Of a stretch of 64,000 nucleotides of DNA, positions 25,550-35,942 are shown piece after piece. Location of the stretch: the NCBI GenBank assembly GCA_019914945.1, contig CM034102.1:14683501-14747500 (forward strand), given 5' to 3'. The number at the start of each line of letters is the position of its first letter. Position 1 is the first letter of the stretch. Origin of the DNA: Typha latifolia (Eukaryota > Streptophyta > Magnoliopsida > Poales > Typhaceae). The notes under the pieces were generated by a model, which was not told the origin of the DNA, ran no database searches, and worked only from the letters and a program-made list of their open reading frames with translations. A program made the position numbers and the translations under genes.

Positions 25550-25690
25550 CTTTTTTAAAAAAATGGTCCATTTTTATAAAATTAACCACAAGTAGAGAGA
25601 ATACTTTATTAGAGTTGGAGGTCGAAAATTATAGTAGATCACTAAGAAAACTCTCGTCCTAAATATACCCATATCCTAAGATTCTATCAT
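25550..25690 (-). repeat. Degenerate copy of the short retroposon seen at 44050
   Basis: A T-run followed by A-run, then GAGTTGGAGGTCGAAA ... ACTCTCGTCCTAA ... CCTAAG, aligns collinearly with the element at 44050-44224, which has GAGTTGGAGACCAAAA ... ACTCTCATCCCAA ... GCTTAAG. The orientation is the same. It is much diverged and the ends are uncertain. Confidence 0.4.
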
Positions 25691-25819
25691 ATTTTACCAC
25701 TTAATTAATTGTTTGATTAGCTTCTTTATAAATGAATAACTTTATAGTTTATATCATATTTTATCGCTTAATTAATTGTTTGATTAGCTTATCTACAAAT
25801 GAATAAGTTTATAGTTTTG
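25686..25819. repeat. Two tandem copies of a 67-bp AT-rich unit
   Basis: Copy 1 (25686-25752) and copy 2 (25753-25819) share ATCATATTTTA, CTTAATTAATTGTTTGATTA and AATGAATAA in the same spacing with a few substitutions. Confidence 0.75.
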
Positions 25820-27273
25820 ATATCTACCACAATCCATAAATTTAAAGATTCCTTTATCCGCCACATCTAGTCTTTGCAAGGATAGGAGATCAATTAGGCT
25901 GTCGGAGGATGATGTCTTTTCCTCCAATTTCATCATGGCCCAAAAACTCTTTTGCACCACCCCAGGGATGGGAACCACATCGAATAAGCAAATTGGGAGT
26001 ATTGACTAGCATACATAACCTCACAAAATTTCAAAAGAGTGATAGCCCACCCTACAATTGAGTTCTTATCTATGAGGATATTAGTAGAACTGCAGAGTGA
26101 GTGTTTACTTTATCCAACTATTCTTATTCTATATACAAATCCGAAATCTCGATTCTGTGGATGATGGCGCATGAAGGGTCTTGCAAAACCATTGGCTGCC
26201 CTCCACTAAGCTACTAAAGTAGTCATTACTACTTAATTATGATAATTAACAATAAAGTGCTGAGACAGTGGATGGCAGATCACATGCTTTTTGGATGTTC
26301 CAACGACTATAATTCAACCGTTTTCCAAAAGCTCATAAACCTTATCACTAACTTTACTGATCTTAGCCTCCATATGATAAAATGCATGTTTGCCTCGTGA
26401 GATGTTGATATGTTAATATTGTCATGGTATGATGCTTGTCCAAATTGTAGCTGATGAGACAAATCTTTGCAGCTTTAGTATCTTCTGTATCACTTTCATT
26501 TTTTTTAACTTTCGATTATATTTACTAATCAACTCTGCTAGAGTTAGTAGGTGCATTTTTCATAACTAAAGAGCTTGTGGGTTCAACTCCAACTCCAAAT
26601 AATATTATAGATAAATTATTTGGTAGTTGTGTGACTTAGTTTGACTCGGTTAATAGCTCGATAGTGTGGTGAGTTTGGAGAACAGCTCTGCAGTGTAACG
26701 GCTTGGATCAAATCTCGACAACGTTTGATTCGGAGCAATTGTTTGGCAACGCATATGACTTGAAGCTTAGACTAAGCAGCTAAAAAATACTCGGTGGGGC
26801 CTAAGTGCCTCTGTATTTAGAGAGGGTTCCCTTTGTTCAGCCCATATCTAGTCTTCGGGCTCATGAATAATAAAAAAAAATTCAATTATATTTGAATTGC
26901 CAATGATTATACTTTAAAAGAAAAAATCATGTGTTTTTCTAGTTTAATCTACTCTAATTAAATGAGCTAAAGTTTTGAAAGAAACTCGAATGTCCAGTAC
27001 TGATAGTAAAATATTGATGCTATAAAACTTATATTTTTTATATTTAATTTTTTTTTACAAAATTGCATAATAAATTAGGATGCATAGTGTCTGCCTTGTA
27101 TTGTTCAACCCAAATAGCCTAAATAGTCTAATATTATTTTCCTTGGATCTATTCATTGGTGTTCTGTTCTCCAACAACTAGAAAGGGATGTGGTCAGTAT
27201 TCCTAAGATAGGTGAACATTGGTTTGGCATTCATAGGCTATACTGGTGTTTACTATGATGGATGGATAGATAG

Positions 27274-27326
27274 TATATATATATATATATATATATTGGA
27301 GAGAGAGAGAGAGAGAGAGAGAGAGG
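27274..27326. repeat. Compound microsatellite (TA)n then (GA)n
   Basis: TA run 27274-27296 joined after two bases to a GA run 27299-27326. Confidence 0.95.
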
Positions 27327-27610
27327 ATAAGATTGAGAGGGAATAATAAATGTTAGGCCCAGCAAGGCACAAGGGCATGTTGGGGGATCCATGACATGGG
27401 AGGGGCCACATGGAAGCCCTCGGCTATGCCTTCCCACGTTGGTCTCTTCAATGGCTCACTCTCACACCAAGGAACTAATCCTCCCCCCATTTATTATGCC
27501 CAATTTCCCAATCTCCCCAGCATCCGAGAACAGCTGGAGTTAGTAAGACGCAGAGAAAGAGGGATCCAGTTATTATTTATCTATTCTATTTGTTTTTATA
27601 GTACGCAAGT

Positions 27611-27612
<2 letters not shown>

Positions 27613-27652
<40 letters not shown>
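27613..27652. repeat. (TC)n microsatellite
   Basis: Twenty TC units upstream of the PIRL gene. Confidence 0.95.
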
Positions 27653-27654
<2 letters not shown>

Positions 27655-27912
27655 AATAGTTATATTTTTATCAAAAAAAGAATAGTTATATTAAAAAATT
27701 AATAGCACAATTTGAGGTAACTGCTTTCTCTGTCTTGGGTCTCTATCTTGTTTTTTTTTTATGCCCGATTGCTGTAGGAAACGGCCCCCGTCCTCAAGAA
27801 AATTCAGTCGGGGGTGAAGAAATCTGTGCGTGAATTGAAGAAAAATCGCAACTTTACGTCCTTCTTGGTGATTCCCTCTCTTGGGTCTTTCTTCTTTTCA
27901 AGTAAGAGATAC

Positions 27913-27913
<1 letters not shown>

Positions 27914-27951
<38 letters not shown>
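27914..27951. repeat. (TC)n microsatellite, probable PIRL leader or promoter
   Basis: About 19 TC units, some 580 bases before the PIRL start codon. Confidence 0.95.
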
Positions 27952-27957
<6 letters not shown>

Positions 27958-28530
27958 AGAGAAACCCACTGTTGGCCTCTTGGGTTTGGGAATTCGTCAG
28001 CATGATGAAAGAATTCATAGAGTATTGATGTAAAAGATTGGAATTTTTTTTTTAATCATCTGGTGATCTTGTTCACTTTTTCTTTTCGGGTGTCTTTACG
28101 TTATTTTAAGGTAAAAGGACGGGCTTTTTGGCTCTCTTTCTTTTCCTTTCTCCTGTGCTTCCTGTTGATCTTCTTCCTTTTGAGTGAAAAGTTCATGGAT
28201 TTCGCATGAACCCTCCGGAGCTTGTCACAATTGTTTTTTTTTTTTTGGATACTTTGACCACCAAGTTAGCTTCTTGTTATCGAAAGCTTGGATATTTCCC
28301 CCTCTTGTGTTCAATTTTTCCTCTTTGGTTTCTACGGAGGAGATGATCTGTTCACCTCTTTAATCTTCCTTCTTATCCGATTAGCGTTCGATAAAAAGCA
28401 GAGGAGCTCGTGACATTTAGTTGGAAAGCTCATCCTGTTGTGTGGTTTACTATTGTAAGTCTGTGAGTGATCTTTTCTTAAGAGCACACATATAAGAGCC
28501 TAGCAAACTTGGTATCTAGATCTCCAAGAA

Positions 28531-30548
28531 ATGGGTCCTTCTTTGCAATCCATTGACGGCGTCGTGGAAGAGATCATGAGGCTCCACCGATCTCTGCCGG
28601 CGAGACCCGGCATTGATGAGGTCGAAGCAGCAACGACATTAGTACGCAACGTGGACAACGAGGAGCAGAGTCGCATTGATGCCTTATTGAGCCAACAAAA
28701 AGGATTTGATATCCCTGAGGAGCTCTTTTTTGTGCTCCAGGAGATGCAGAAGAATTTAGTATATTTCCAGAGCAAAGAACAGAAGAGGGATGCTGTGAAA
28801 CTTCTTGATCTGGAGAATCTCTATGTTATGTTTGATGATTTGATCCAGAGAGCGTCGAGGTGCTTACCTTCCAGCTCGAGTGGATCTGCTCCATCAATTC
28901 CAGCAAGTTCTTCATCAGTTACAGTGACCAATTCGAAGACTTCCATAGATACTTCAACTACTGTAGCATCCGTCTTTCACACAGATAGAGAAGTCGGAAG
29001 GAAATCTAACCTTGTCACTAGAGATGACAGTTATGTGAAGAAGGCCAAGGCGGTAATGCATCCGGATGGAATTCCTGGTGACTCCAATGCTTCACGAGGA
29101 ACTATGGTGACTCCTAAAATTAGACCTGGCGCTGCTTCTGGTGAGTCTGATGCTCAATTACATTGGGATAGTTCTCTTTTCCTGTTTTGCAATGATGAGT
29201 ACTTTTTTCAGTGCAAATTGGTCTCCTTTCTATAACCAGAGAAGGCTTACATAGTGTATTTTCATGGGAGAACATCACGTGCATATGTAGAAGAGAAGTC
29301 TATTTTATTTTTCAGTAACAATAATTTATCTGATTTGTCATGGATGATCTTTTCATACTAAAGAAGTTGGAGTTCATGAACTGACTGCAACTGGCTGTTT
29401 TCATGATGAATTGAGTAGGAGAAGACAGTGGGAAGCTGAGCCTAATTAAGTTAGCTAGCTTGATCGAGGTCTCTGCAAAGAAAGGCACCAGAGATCTTAA
29501 CCTTCAGAGCAAGCTTATGGACCAAATAGACTGGTTGCCTGATTCAATAGGAAAGCTTTCTGGTCTGATCTCACTTGACCTTTCCGAGAACCGTATTGTT
29601 GCTTTACCGACTACAATAGGTGCTCTTTCTTCTTTGTCAAAACTGGATCTTCATTCAAATCGGATTGCTCAACTTCCTGATTCTATTGGGGATCTGTGTA
29701 GCTTGCTATATTTGGATCTGAGGGGGAACCAACTAGCTTCATTGCCCTCCACATTTGGCAAGTTATTGTATCTTGAGGAACTTGATTTGAGTTCTAACCA
29801 TCTCTCATCCCTTCCAGACACGATAGGAAAGCTTATAAGCCTGAAGAAGTTAATAGTGGAAACAAATGATATTGAAGAACTCCCACATACTATTGGTCAT
29901 TGTGTTTCACTTGTTGAGCTTCGAGCAGATTATAATCGCTTGAAAGGCCTTCCTGAAGCTGTTGGAAAGATGGAGTCCTTAGAGATTCTCTCAGTCCGCT
30001 ACAACAACATTAAGGCACTCCCAACAACAATGGCATCTCTCGCAAAATTGAAGGAGGTTGATATCAGTTTTAATGAACTTGAATCTGTGCCTGAGAGCCT
30101 ATGCCTTGCTACTACACTTGTCAAGCTAAATGTTGGAAATAACTTTGCTGATTTACAATCTCTTCCACGCGCGATCGGCAATCTTGAAATGCTAGAAGAG
30201 TTGGACATAAGCAATAATCAGATTAGAGTTCTGCCGGACTCTTTTGGGATGTTATCACATCTCCATGTGCTTCACGTGGAAGAAAATCCTTTGGAAGTAC
30301 CACCAAGACATATAGCTGAAATGGGTGCTCAGGTAATTCTCTATGGGGAATTTTCTTGTTCTTTGCTCATCCTCGTTTGGAAGTAACTGTGTGCTCTTTT
30401 CCAGGCTGTCGTTCAGTATATTGCTGAACTTGTTGCAAAGAGAGATGTTAAGTCACAAACAACAAAGACAAAGAAGAGTTGGGCTCAGTTTTGCTTTTTC
30501 TCAAGGCCTAACAAAAGAAAGCATGATCGATTGGATATCGTAAACTGA
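28531..30548 (+). CDS. PIRL: Plant intracellular Ras-group-related LRR protein (PIRL4/5-like)
   Basis: Three exons: 28531-29140, 29419-30332, 30405-30548 (555 aa). PIRLs are plant-specific cytosolic LRR proteins related to animal SHOC2-type Ras-binding LRRs; several act in gametophyte development. The N-terminal 200 residues are helical and then Ser/Thr-rich. A conserved cap (KLSLIKLASLIEVSAKKGTR) leads into about ten 23-residue LRRs of the form LPDSIGKLSGLISLDLSENR, from roughly residue 230 to 480. The short basic C-terminal exon (SWAQFCFFSRPNKRKHDRLD) is typical of the family. There is no signal peptide, TM segment, kinase or NB-ARC, so it is neither a receptor kinase nor an NLR. All junctions are in phase. 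Subgroup 4/5 is inferred from the tail. Confidence 0.9.
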
Positions 30549-31322
30549 TTTATTCAAGCCAGGTTAGCAAGTTATCTTCTCTTTATTGGTTTCAGAAGAT
30601 CAGTTGCATTGTTGACTATACCTACTAGTTATCTTCTTGTTTTCTCCTTGGTTTTTTTATGTTGTCTAAGATGTCAATAAATTGCAGGGCTTACATAACC
30701 TATCATGATCCCGAAAGTCAATCGACAGTTATGTGAAATTGATCTCCAAGACGCTGGTTCCAAAATTTCCTCAGAATTCTTTTGGATGCAAAGCCATATC
30801 CATTTTCCAGGTTATCTAGGTCTGTTGTTCCACTTGTATCTCTAATCTGTCTGATGAGGTATACCAAGACTTCCTGCGGCATTTAGCAAATGAAAAATGG
30901 ATTCCATATCTTTAATTCTTTATTCCTTCTTTTAGTTGATTTTGAATGTAACATAGTGTATTAGATCAATTCCGGCAAACCAGGAACAAGTATGCACCTT
31001 TGTTGTCGAAATTAGCTACATGTCCTGCTTCTTGCCCAGTTTTTTTTTTTTTTTTGCATCAGTTGTTTTAAATAAGTTTGTGTAGAAGGAACAGCACAGC
31101 GGACATATTCGGTGAGCATTATTGTGCAGGTAAAAGCATCACTTGTCCACCATCTATCTATACAGGAAAGTTGCTATCATCAAGAGAGCTGGTTATTTTT
31201 GTTCAGTCATGTTGTGAAAATGGTTCTTTCTTTCTTATAAATGATCCTATGATATCACATTAAGAGATCTTTCTTTATGAAGGTATCCCTGATCTAAACC
31301 TAGGCATTGCCAATACTTAAAG

Positions 31323-31529
31323 TTATAAGTAGTCAAATATAGAAGCTTGATCAGCAGGACTGCCAAATGGAACTTTTTTAGTGAGAGATTGTAGTCCAAG
31401 TTCACTGATAGCTCTTGATCCAATCATAGCAACCATGTAAGTCATCCATTCCCTATCATGGATGTACTTCAAGAAATGGTTATAAACTGCTGAGATAAGA
31501 TCCATCTGAAAAGTGCTCCTTTGATTCTC
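31323..31529 (-). other. Orphan exon-like coding fragment, minus strand
   Basis: A minus-strand frame opens after a TAG near 31530 and ends at TAA 31323-31325, encoding about 68 residues. The composition looks like a real globular protein (for example DREWMTYMVAMIGSRAISEL and KKVPFGSPADQASIFDYL). A TTTTCAG acceptor-like signal sits directly before the ATGGATCTT at about 31505. I do not recognise the family and found no convincing partner exon upstream on that strand. It may be a leftover last exon, a transduced gene fragment or chance. Confidence 0.3.
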
Positions 31530-33082
31530 CTAGATCCAATCCTAGTTCAGGGTAATTTGGAAGTTTTCAAAGTAGTATATAGTGTTTCCTCTGGAACAGA
31601 CTGAACAGTCCATTAATTGTAATTCGTTAGATCCCTATGATAATTTAAAGATCCATAGACTGTACTATGTTAGAGAAGTTTTGAGATTTTCAGGGCCATA
31701 ATTTTTGCCCCTTTAACTTCAGAGTTACCATTAGATTGGTTCTTACTTGAAAAGTAGAAATTTTCTCTGTTGAACATTCTGATCTTTTTTGTACAAATGG
31801 CTAAAATTTTAGTCAGTAACACTTATATATGACTTTCTAGGTATTGATGGAGCCAAGTGTTTTTCTATAGTTATCTTTTTTTCATTGTTATGGTTTTAAG
31901 TTTGACATTATTAAGTTTGATTTGGATTATTATAAGTTTGTGATGCTAGGTCAATCATTTTATGAGCCTAATCCTCCTCTCACTTGAAGTTTGGGGCAGT
32001 TCTCAATATACCTGTATACACTTTGTAATTAAAAAGGTTGTTATGGATGAGTTTGGTATGTTCTTTTATAAAAATGATCAAAGGTGGAATAGGCATAAAT
32101 CAAGTTGCTTGTGAAATTGTTGCATATCTTTCTAAATTTATTCTTTACTTTATTTTTATTTTGGCTAAATTTCCTAATGTAATTCTATGCATTAGTTAAT
32201 TTGACATGAAAACTCTTTCTATATAGAATCCATATTTTTGGTGTTTTCCACAACTTATCGAACAAGACTTTGTTGTAAAAAATAACGAGTTCCAATCATT
32301 TCAAGAGTAAGTGATATTTTAAGTTGTTCTTACATATAATTAATCATCTATCAGTAACCTTCCCAATATATTTGTACTATCTTTTCTAGTATTGTTGCAT
32401 GTACTCTTCTCTATATCAATAAGGATGATGTACAGAATTTGGGTCTCCTTTCTTTGTCTTTCAATTAGTTGGTAATTTCACAGCCTTTTCTAATATATCT
32501 TGATGAATTTATTTAGTTCTTTCAAGTGGACATAAACTTACTTCATTTACCCCCGACAATGCTTTTCAATGGCTGCTAAAGCAATCGTTACTCGTAATCT
32601 TTGAAAGTCTTAACTAAATCAAAAGAAATAAAGAAACCTTAGAAACATCTGAATTGGAGGTTTGTTAGATTATTAGAGATACATTAGGCACTTACATCCA
32701 TGATAATGCATTTTCAATCTGAACAAACTATCTTCTTCTTTGATTAATAGAATGTACAGTGATTATTTTTCTGTCATTCTGAAGGAGATATCTTGTAGGG
32801 AAATCTTCTATGACTGTTTGAAAGATGAGAAACTCTCTGTTTCTTTTCCTTGATATAAAGGCTTTTATATATTGAATCCTCTATGATTACATCCCACATG
32901 CTCTATAGTTCAATCTTCTTGTCATTCTTCCCATCTCCTAGATGCTTAATCCCAATGATGTCAAAAAGGACAGGAAAAAGATTCATATCAGCACAAAGGA
33001 GCTTTTTAGTTAGTCCAAATTATGGATGATTTTTATAATCTAAGGTGTTAGTTTCCACCACATTACAGATTGGATGTTCTCC

Positions 33083-33113
<31 letters not shown>
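33083..33113. repeat. (CTA)n microsatellite
   Basis: Ten consecutive CTA units in intergenic DNA. Confidence 0.95.
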
Positions 33114-33611
33114 CAACTCTCTATTTCAAATGAATTTATAGAGGCAGTGTCGGTGAGAGCAGAAGAGAAGAAAAAGATAAAAATATTAACAACTCTGGGC
33201 CAATTCTTTGCCCTTCTTCTCCCTTGAATTCAGCATAATGAGTGGTATCAGTATAATATGATTCTTTTATTTTATCTTATGAAGTTTGATTATATAATTC
33301 TTTCTTTCCCCCTTAAATTCCTTTAAAAATATGTTAGCATGTGCTTGTATTTTTGTTTTCTTTTGGGGCAATCAATTGCATTTAGATTCTAAATTATTGG
33401 TCATTTTTATAGGGACCCTCTTGTTTTTTTTTCTCTTTTTCTTTTATGTGATTTACATAATGAAATCTAGATTCTCTAAAGAGTTATTTTACTTTTATAG
33501 AGAGAGAAAAAAAATTAAGGGGAAAGATATATTAGATAGTTGAGAAAATTAAAAAAAAATCCAAAAGAAAATCTATATACAAATTGGGAAAATAGTTTAA
33601 TCTAATGAAAA

Positions 33612-33668
33612 GGTGCCAGGTGCCAGGTGCCCTGCCGCAGGAAATTCCTGCGATTTTGTTTATAAAAA
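33612..33668 (+). promoter_or_regulatory. Core promoter of the 34137 gene: 3x GGTGCC repeat, dyad, TATA box
   Basis: Three head-to-tail 7-bp units GGTGCC(A/C) fill 33612-33632. A 17-bp perfect dyad CGCAGGAA-A-TTCCTGCG follows at 33636-33652, and a consensus TATAAAAA at 33661-33668. No other gene on this strand is near, so this is the likely promoter of the small gene at 34137. The TATA assignment is sequence-based; any role of the repeat and dyad is inference. Confidence 0.5.
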
Positions 33669-33904
33669 GTCCAATAATGGAAACTATGCGAACTCAGTCA
33701 CGTCGTAAGAAATTTCCTCCGCGCGTTGCCAACACGAGGAAATGATTAAGCTGCACATGGAATATTTGCAAAGAAGCCCTCCCTAGAAGCAAGAATTGGC
33801 TTCGCTAGAAGTGGATCCCACCCTCTCCCCTCTGAGCTGGGAAGCAATCGTAGAGATTCCAGTCCACCATACCAGATCATCTCTTACGAGTGAGAAAGTG
33901 ATCG

Positions 33905-33989
33905 ATGCCAAGCAAAAGGACACAAAGAAATACAACCAGCCTGTCCAAATCTAGCTGTGAAGCATTACAACATTCTCAAATCTCAATAC

Positions 33990-34037
<48 letters not shown>

Positions 34038-34153
34038 TACACCTTAATCTCTCCTCTTCTCCTTCTGAACCACAACAACCAAGAAGAAGAATTAGAAGAA
34101 GAAGAAGAAGAAGAAGAAGAAGAAGAGGTGAATGCCATGGCGAACTTCTTTGA
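33905..34153 (+). CDS. Overlapping upstream ORF running through microsatellites
   Basis: If transcription starts just after the TATA box at 33661, the leader carries this 82-codon ORF in a different frame. It overlaps the main start codon at 34137. Its middle encodes Ser-Leu repeats from the TC tract and an Arg run from the GAA tract, so it is not a folded protein. Its interest is as a possible translational brake. Expression is not shown. Confidence 0.25.
33994..34029. repeat. (CT)n microsatellite in a 5' leader
   Basis: About 17 CT units followed by CTAT units, roughly 110 bases before the ATG at 34137. Confidence 0.95.
34080..34127. repeat. (GAA)n trinucleotide repeat
   Basis: An interrupted GAA run ends nine bases before the start codon at 34137. 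Confidence 0.9.
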
Positions 34154-34604
34154 GAGCTTCCAAAAGAGAAGGCTTTTACCAACAATGGCACTCAGCGAAG
34201 ACCTCCCAATCTCCCAGTCGAACACAAAGGAAGGCACCGGCACCCACCTCATCGGGCTGAGGAAAAGAATCCAGCCCATCTCATCTGCCTCAATGGAGTG
34301 GGCTTTCCAAAGGCCAAAGTCCATGCCTTCCATTGGAGAGTTCACAGGTGGGTCTTTGAGGAAATGGTGGGATTGGAGTTGGAGTTGGGTGCTGTCAAGG
34401 AAGCCAGGATTTGCCCAGGACTTGGAGATGAACGAGGAGGAGAGTGCAGTGCTTGGGTCACACAATAGAGGGAGTTTGATGCATTTGTTCTATAAGGTTC
34501 GATTGGAAATTAGGAAGCTTGTTGGCTCTAATAAATTGCCGACCACTCACAAGTATAGGCATGATGCCTTCACTTATGCTAAAATGTCGACAGTGGGGAG
34601 ATAG
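34137..34604 (+). CDS. Conserved plant protein of unknown function, 155 aa
   Basis: Single exon. ATG 34137 lies in an excellent context (GCCATGGCG) after microsatellite-rich leader. The frame continues upstream but with no ATG, so this start is preferred. Visible blocks are MANFFESFQKRRLLP, HLIGLRKRIQPISS, SMEWAFQRPKSMPSIGEF and a Trp-rich stretch SLRKWWDWSWSWVLSRKPGFAQDLEMNEEE, followed by a basic C-terminal region. The Trp-rich block may form an amphipathic or short hydrophobic segment. I recognise this as a conserved plant gene rather than a chance ORF, but know no function. The coding sequence is higher in GC than its flanks. Confidence 0.7.
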   Translation: MANFFESFQKRRLLPTMALSEDLPISQSNTKEGTGTHLIGLRKRIQPISSASMEWAFQRPKSMPSIGEFTGGSLRKWWDWSWSWVLSRKPGFAQDLEMNEEESAVLGSHNRGSLMHLFYKVRLEIRKLVGSNKLPTTHKYRHDAFTYAKMSTVGR

Positions 34605-35867
34605 TAGAGGAGTCTTAATTTGGGTGTGTTGTGATTGCATAATTAGAGATATTGTTGTGTCATGTTGGTATTCTATTTATTCTTTTGGGTTAATTAATCA
34701 AGCAAATTTGTCAAAGTGTAAATGTTGTACTTAATTTCCACTAGTTCTCATATTGTACTCGTAACAAATTTAATGGACACAATCTTCCAGTCTCCAGAGG
34801 TCTTGTTTAGCTTCTCAGGATATTATGAGAACAATCAATAATTTCTTGTAACTTTGGCATTTATAAAAGTTGTCATATAAGCCTGGCATTTCACTGGAAG
34901 CCTACGGATTTCCAGAGTAGCGAGTTGGTAAAAGAGATTAAATAAAAGGAAATTAAATTTTGAAATAGGATTAAGTAGTTGATGACTTCAGCAAGACAGC
35001 AATGGGAGGAAGACAAGCATGTTAGTAGAATGTGTAATAGAATATAAAAGAATTGTAAAATTTGAAACGGATGTGATCGAAAGCCTTGAGGAATGCAGCG
35101 AGGATTGGTGTGCATAATATTGTGCTGGAGCTCGACGAGCAGGAGATTGTGGAGTACATACAAAATAATGTAAATATCTCAGTGAATTTTACTTAGAGAC
35201 AAACAAATTTGATTGCTGACTGGGCAACCAAATTTACCCAAAATAAGGGAAACTGAGTATTAGAAAAGTTGTTCAGAGGAATTCTCCAATCACTCTTGAG
35301 ATTTCGTGTCTTTTTTTTTTTTCAATCTGGAGATAAGGACATCTATAGAATTGTAATCGACTAAGAGCAGTAGGGTTTGTAACATATGTGAGCTGGGCCT
35401 TAACTTGGGCCCAATTAGTGTCTAATTTGGGCTTGCGTTTTGGTCGGCAGAAGAAGGTTCCACCTCGTACGGGTCGCAATACTAGGTGTTTTTAGATAAG
35501 TGAAACAATAATCTTCTTTTGGAGAACGATTAAAACTTAAATAATAACTGGAGGGGGAGCTTAATCTAACATGATCGAACTCAAATCATCATCCTGTATA
35601 TAGTTCGAAGATATACTTTGAATTATAAATCTCTCTATGATCAAGTTTGGAGTCAGAATTAACAAATCGAACAAGCGCTATTTCTCCAGTCACATAAAAT
35701 AACGGAAGCATATCATCTAAAACCAAAACGTACATTCACTTTAACCCCAATTAAATTAAAATAATTGGAAGGAAAAAAAATTACATGACACGAGTCATTG
35801 CACAGTAAGCCAATCGACCCATGTCAGTCCTTCCTACGCAACACCTCTCCTCCCCTCCCTCCCCCTC
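34605..35867. other. Intergenic region before the C2H2 gene
   Basis: AT-rich, with no gene seen. The last 60 bases are CT-rich promoter sequence. Confidence 0.5.
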
Positions 35868-35875
35868 TATAAATA
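35868..35875 (+). promoter_or_regulatory. TATA box of the C2H2 zinc-finger gene
   Basis: TATAAATA is a perfect plant consensus 75 bases before the ATG at 35943, in a C/T-rich core promoter. Confidence 0.75.
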
Positions 35876-35942
35876 CTTTCCTTTCTTCTCCATTCCACTC
35901 CATTATTACTCCTCCTCCTCCTCTTATTCTTGCTCTAACACC

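Larger units (their letters stand above)
24918..28530. other. Intergenic region between DUF89 and PIRL genes
   Basis: 3.6 kb of AT-rich DNA with no gene I can support. It contains a decayed copy of a short retroposon (25550-25690), a 67-bp tandem duplication, and a cluster of AT, GA and CT microsatellites from 27274. From about 27700 the T/C-rich sequence is likely promoter and 5' leader of the PIRL gene. Confidence 0.5.
30549..33660. other. PIRL 3' UTR and intergenic region
   Basis: The first 400-450 bases look like 3' UTR, possibly with an intron near 30560-30690. The rest is AT-rich with no complete gene. It contains an exon-like minus-strand fragment (31323-31529) and a CTA microsatellite at 33083-33113. 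Confidence 0.45.

Noticed and set aside
26520..26600. tRNA- or SINE-like B-box (GGGTTCAACTCC)
   Set aside because: No matching A-box or cloverleaf could be drawn around it, so neither a tRNA nor a SINE head is supported.
27396..28005. Open frames with Ser-Leu runs before the PIRL gene
   Set aside because: They are microsatellite translations with no conserved sequence.
28531..30548. LRR gene as a disease-resistance NLR or receptor kinase
   Set aside because: No NB-ARC, TIR, coiled-coil NLR start, signal peptide, TM or kinase is present; the repeat type and cap fit PIRLs.
33636..33652. Rho-independent terminator or bacterial operator
   Set aside because: This is plant nuclear DNA; the dyad lies upstream of a TATA box and has no following T-run, so it is listed as a promoter element instead.
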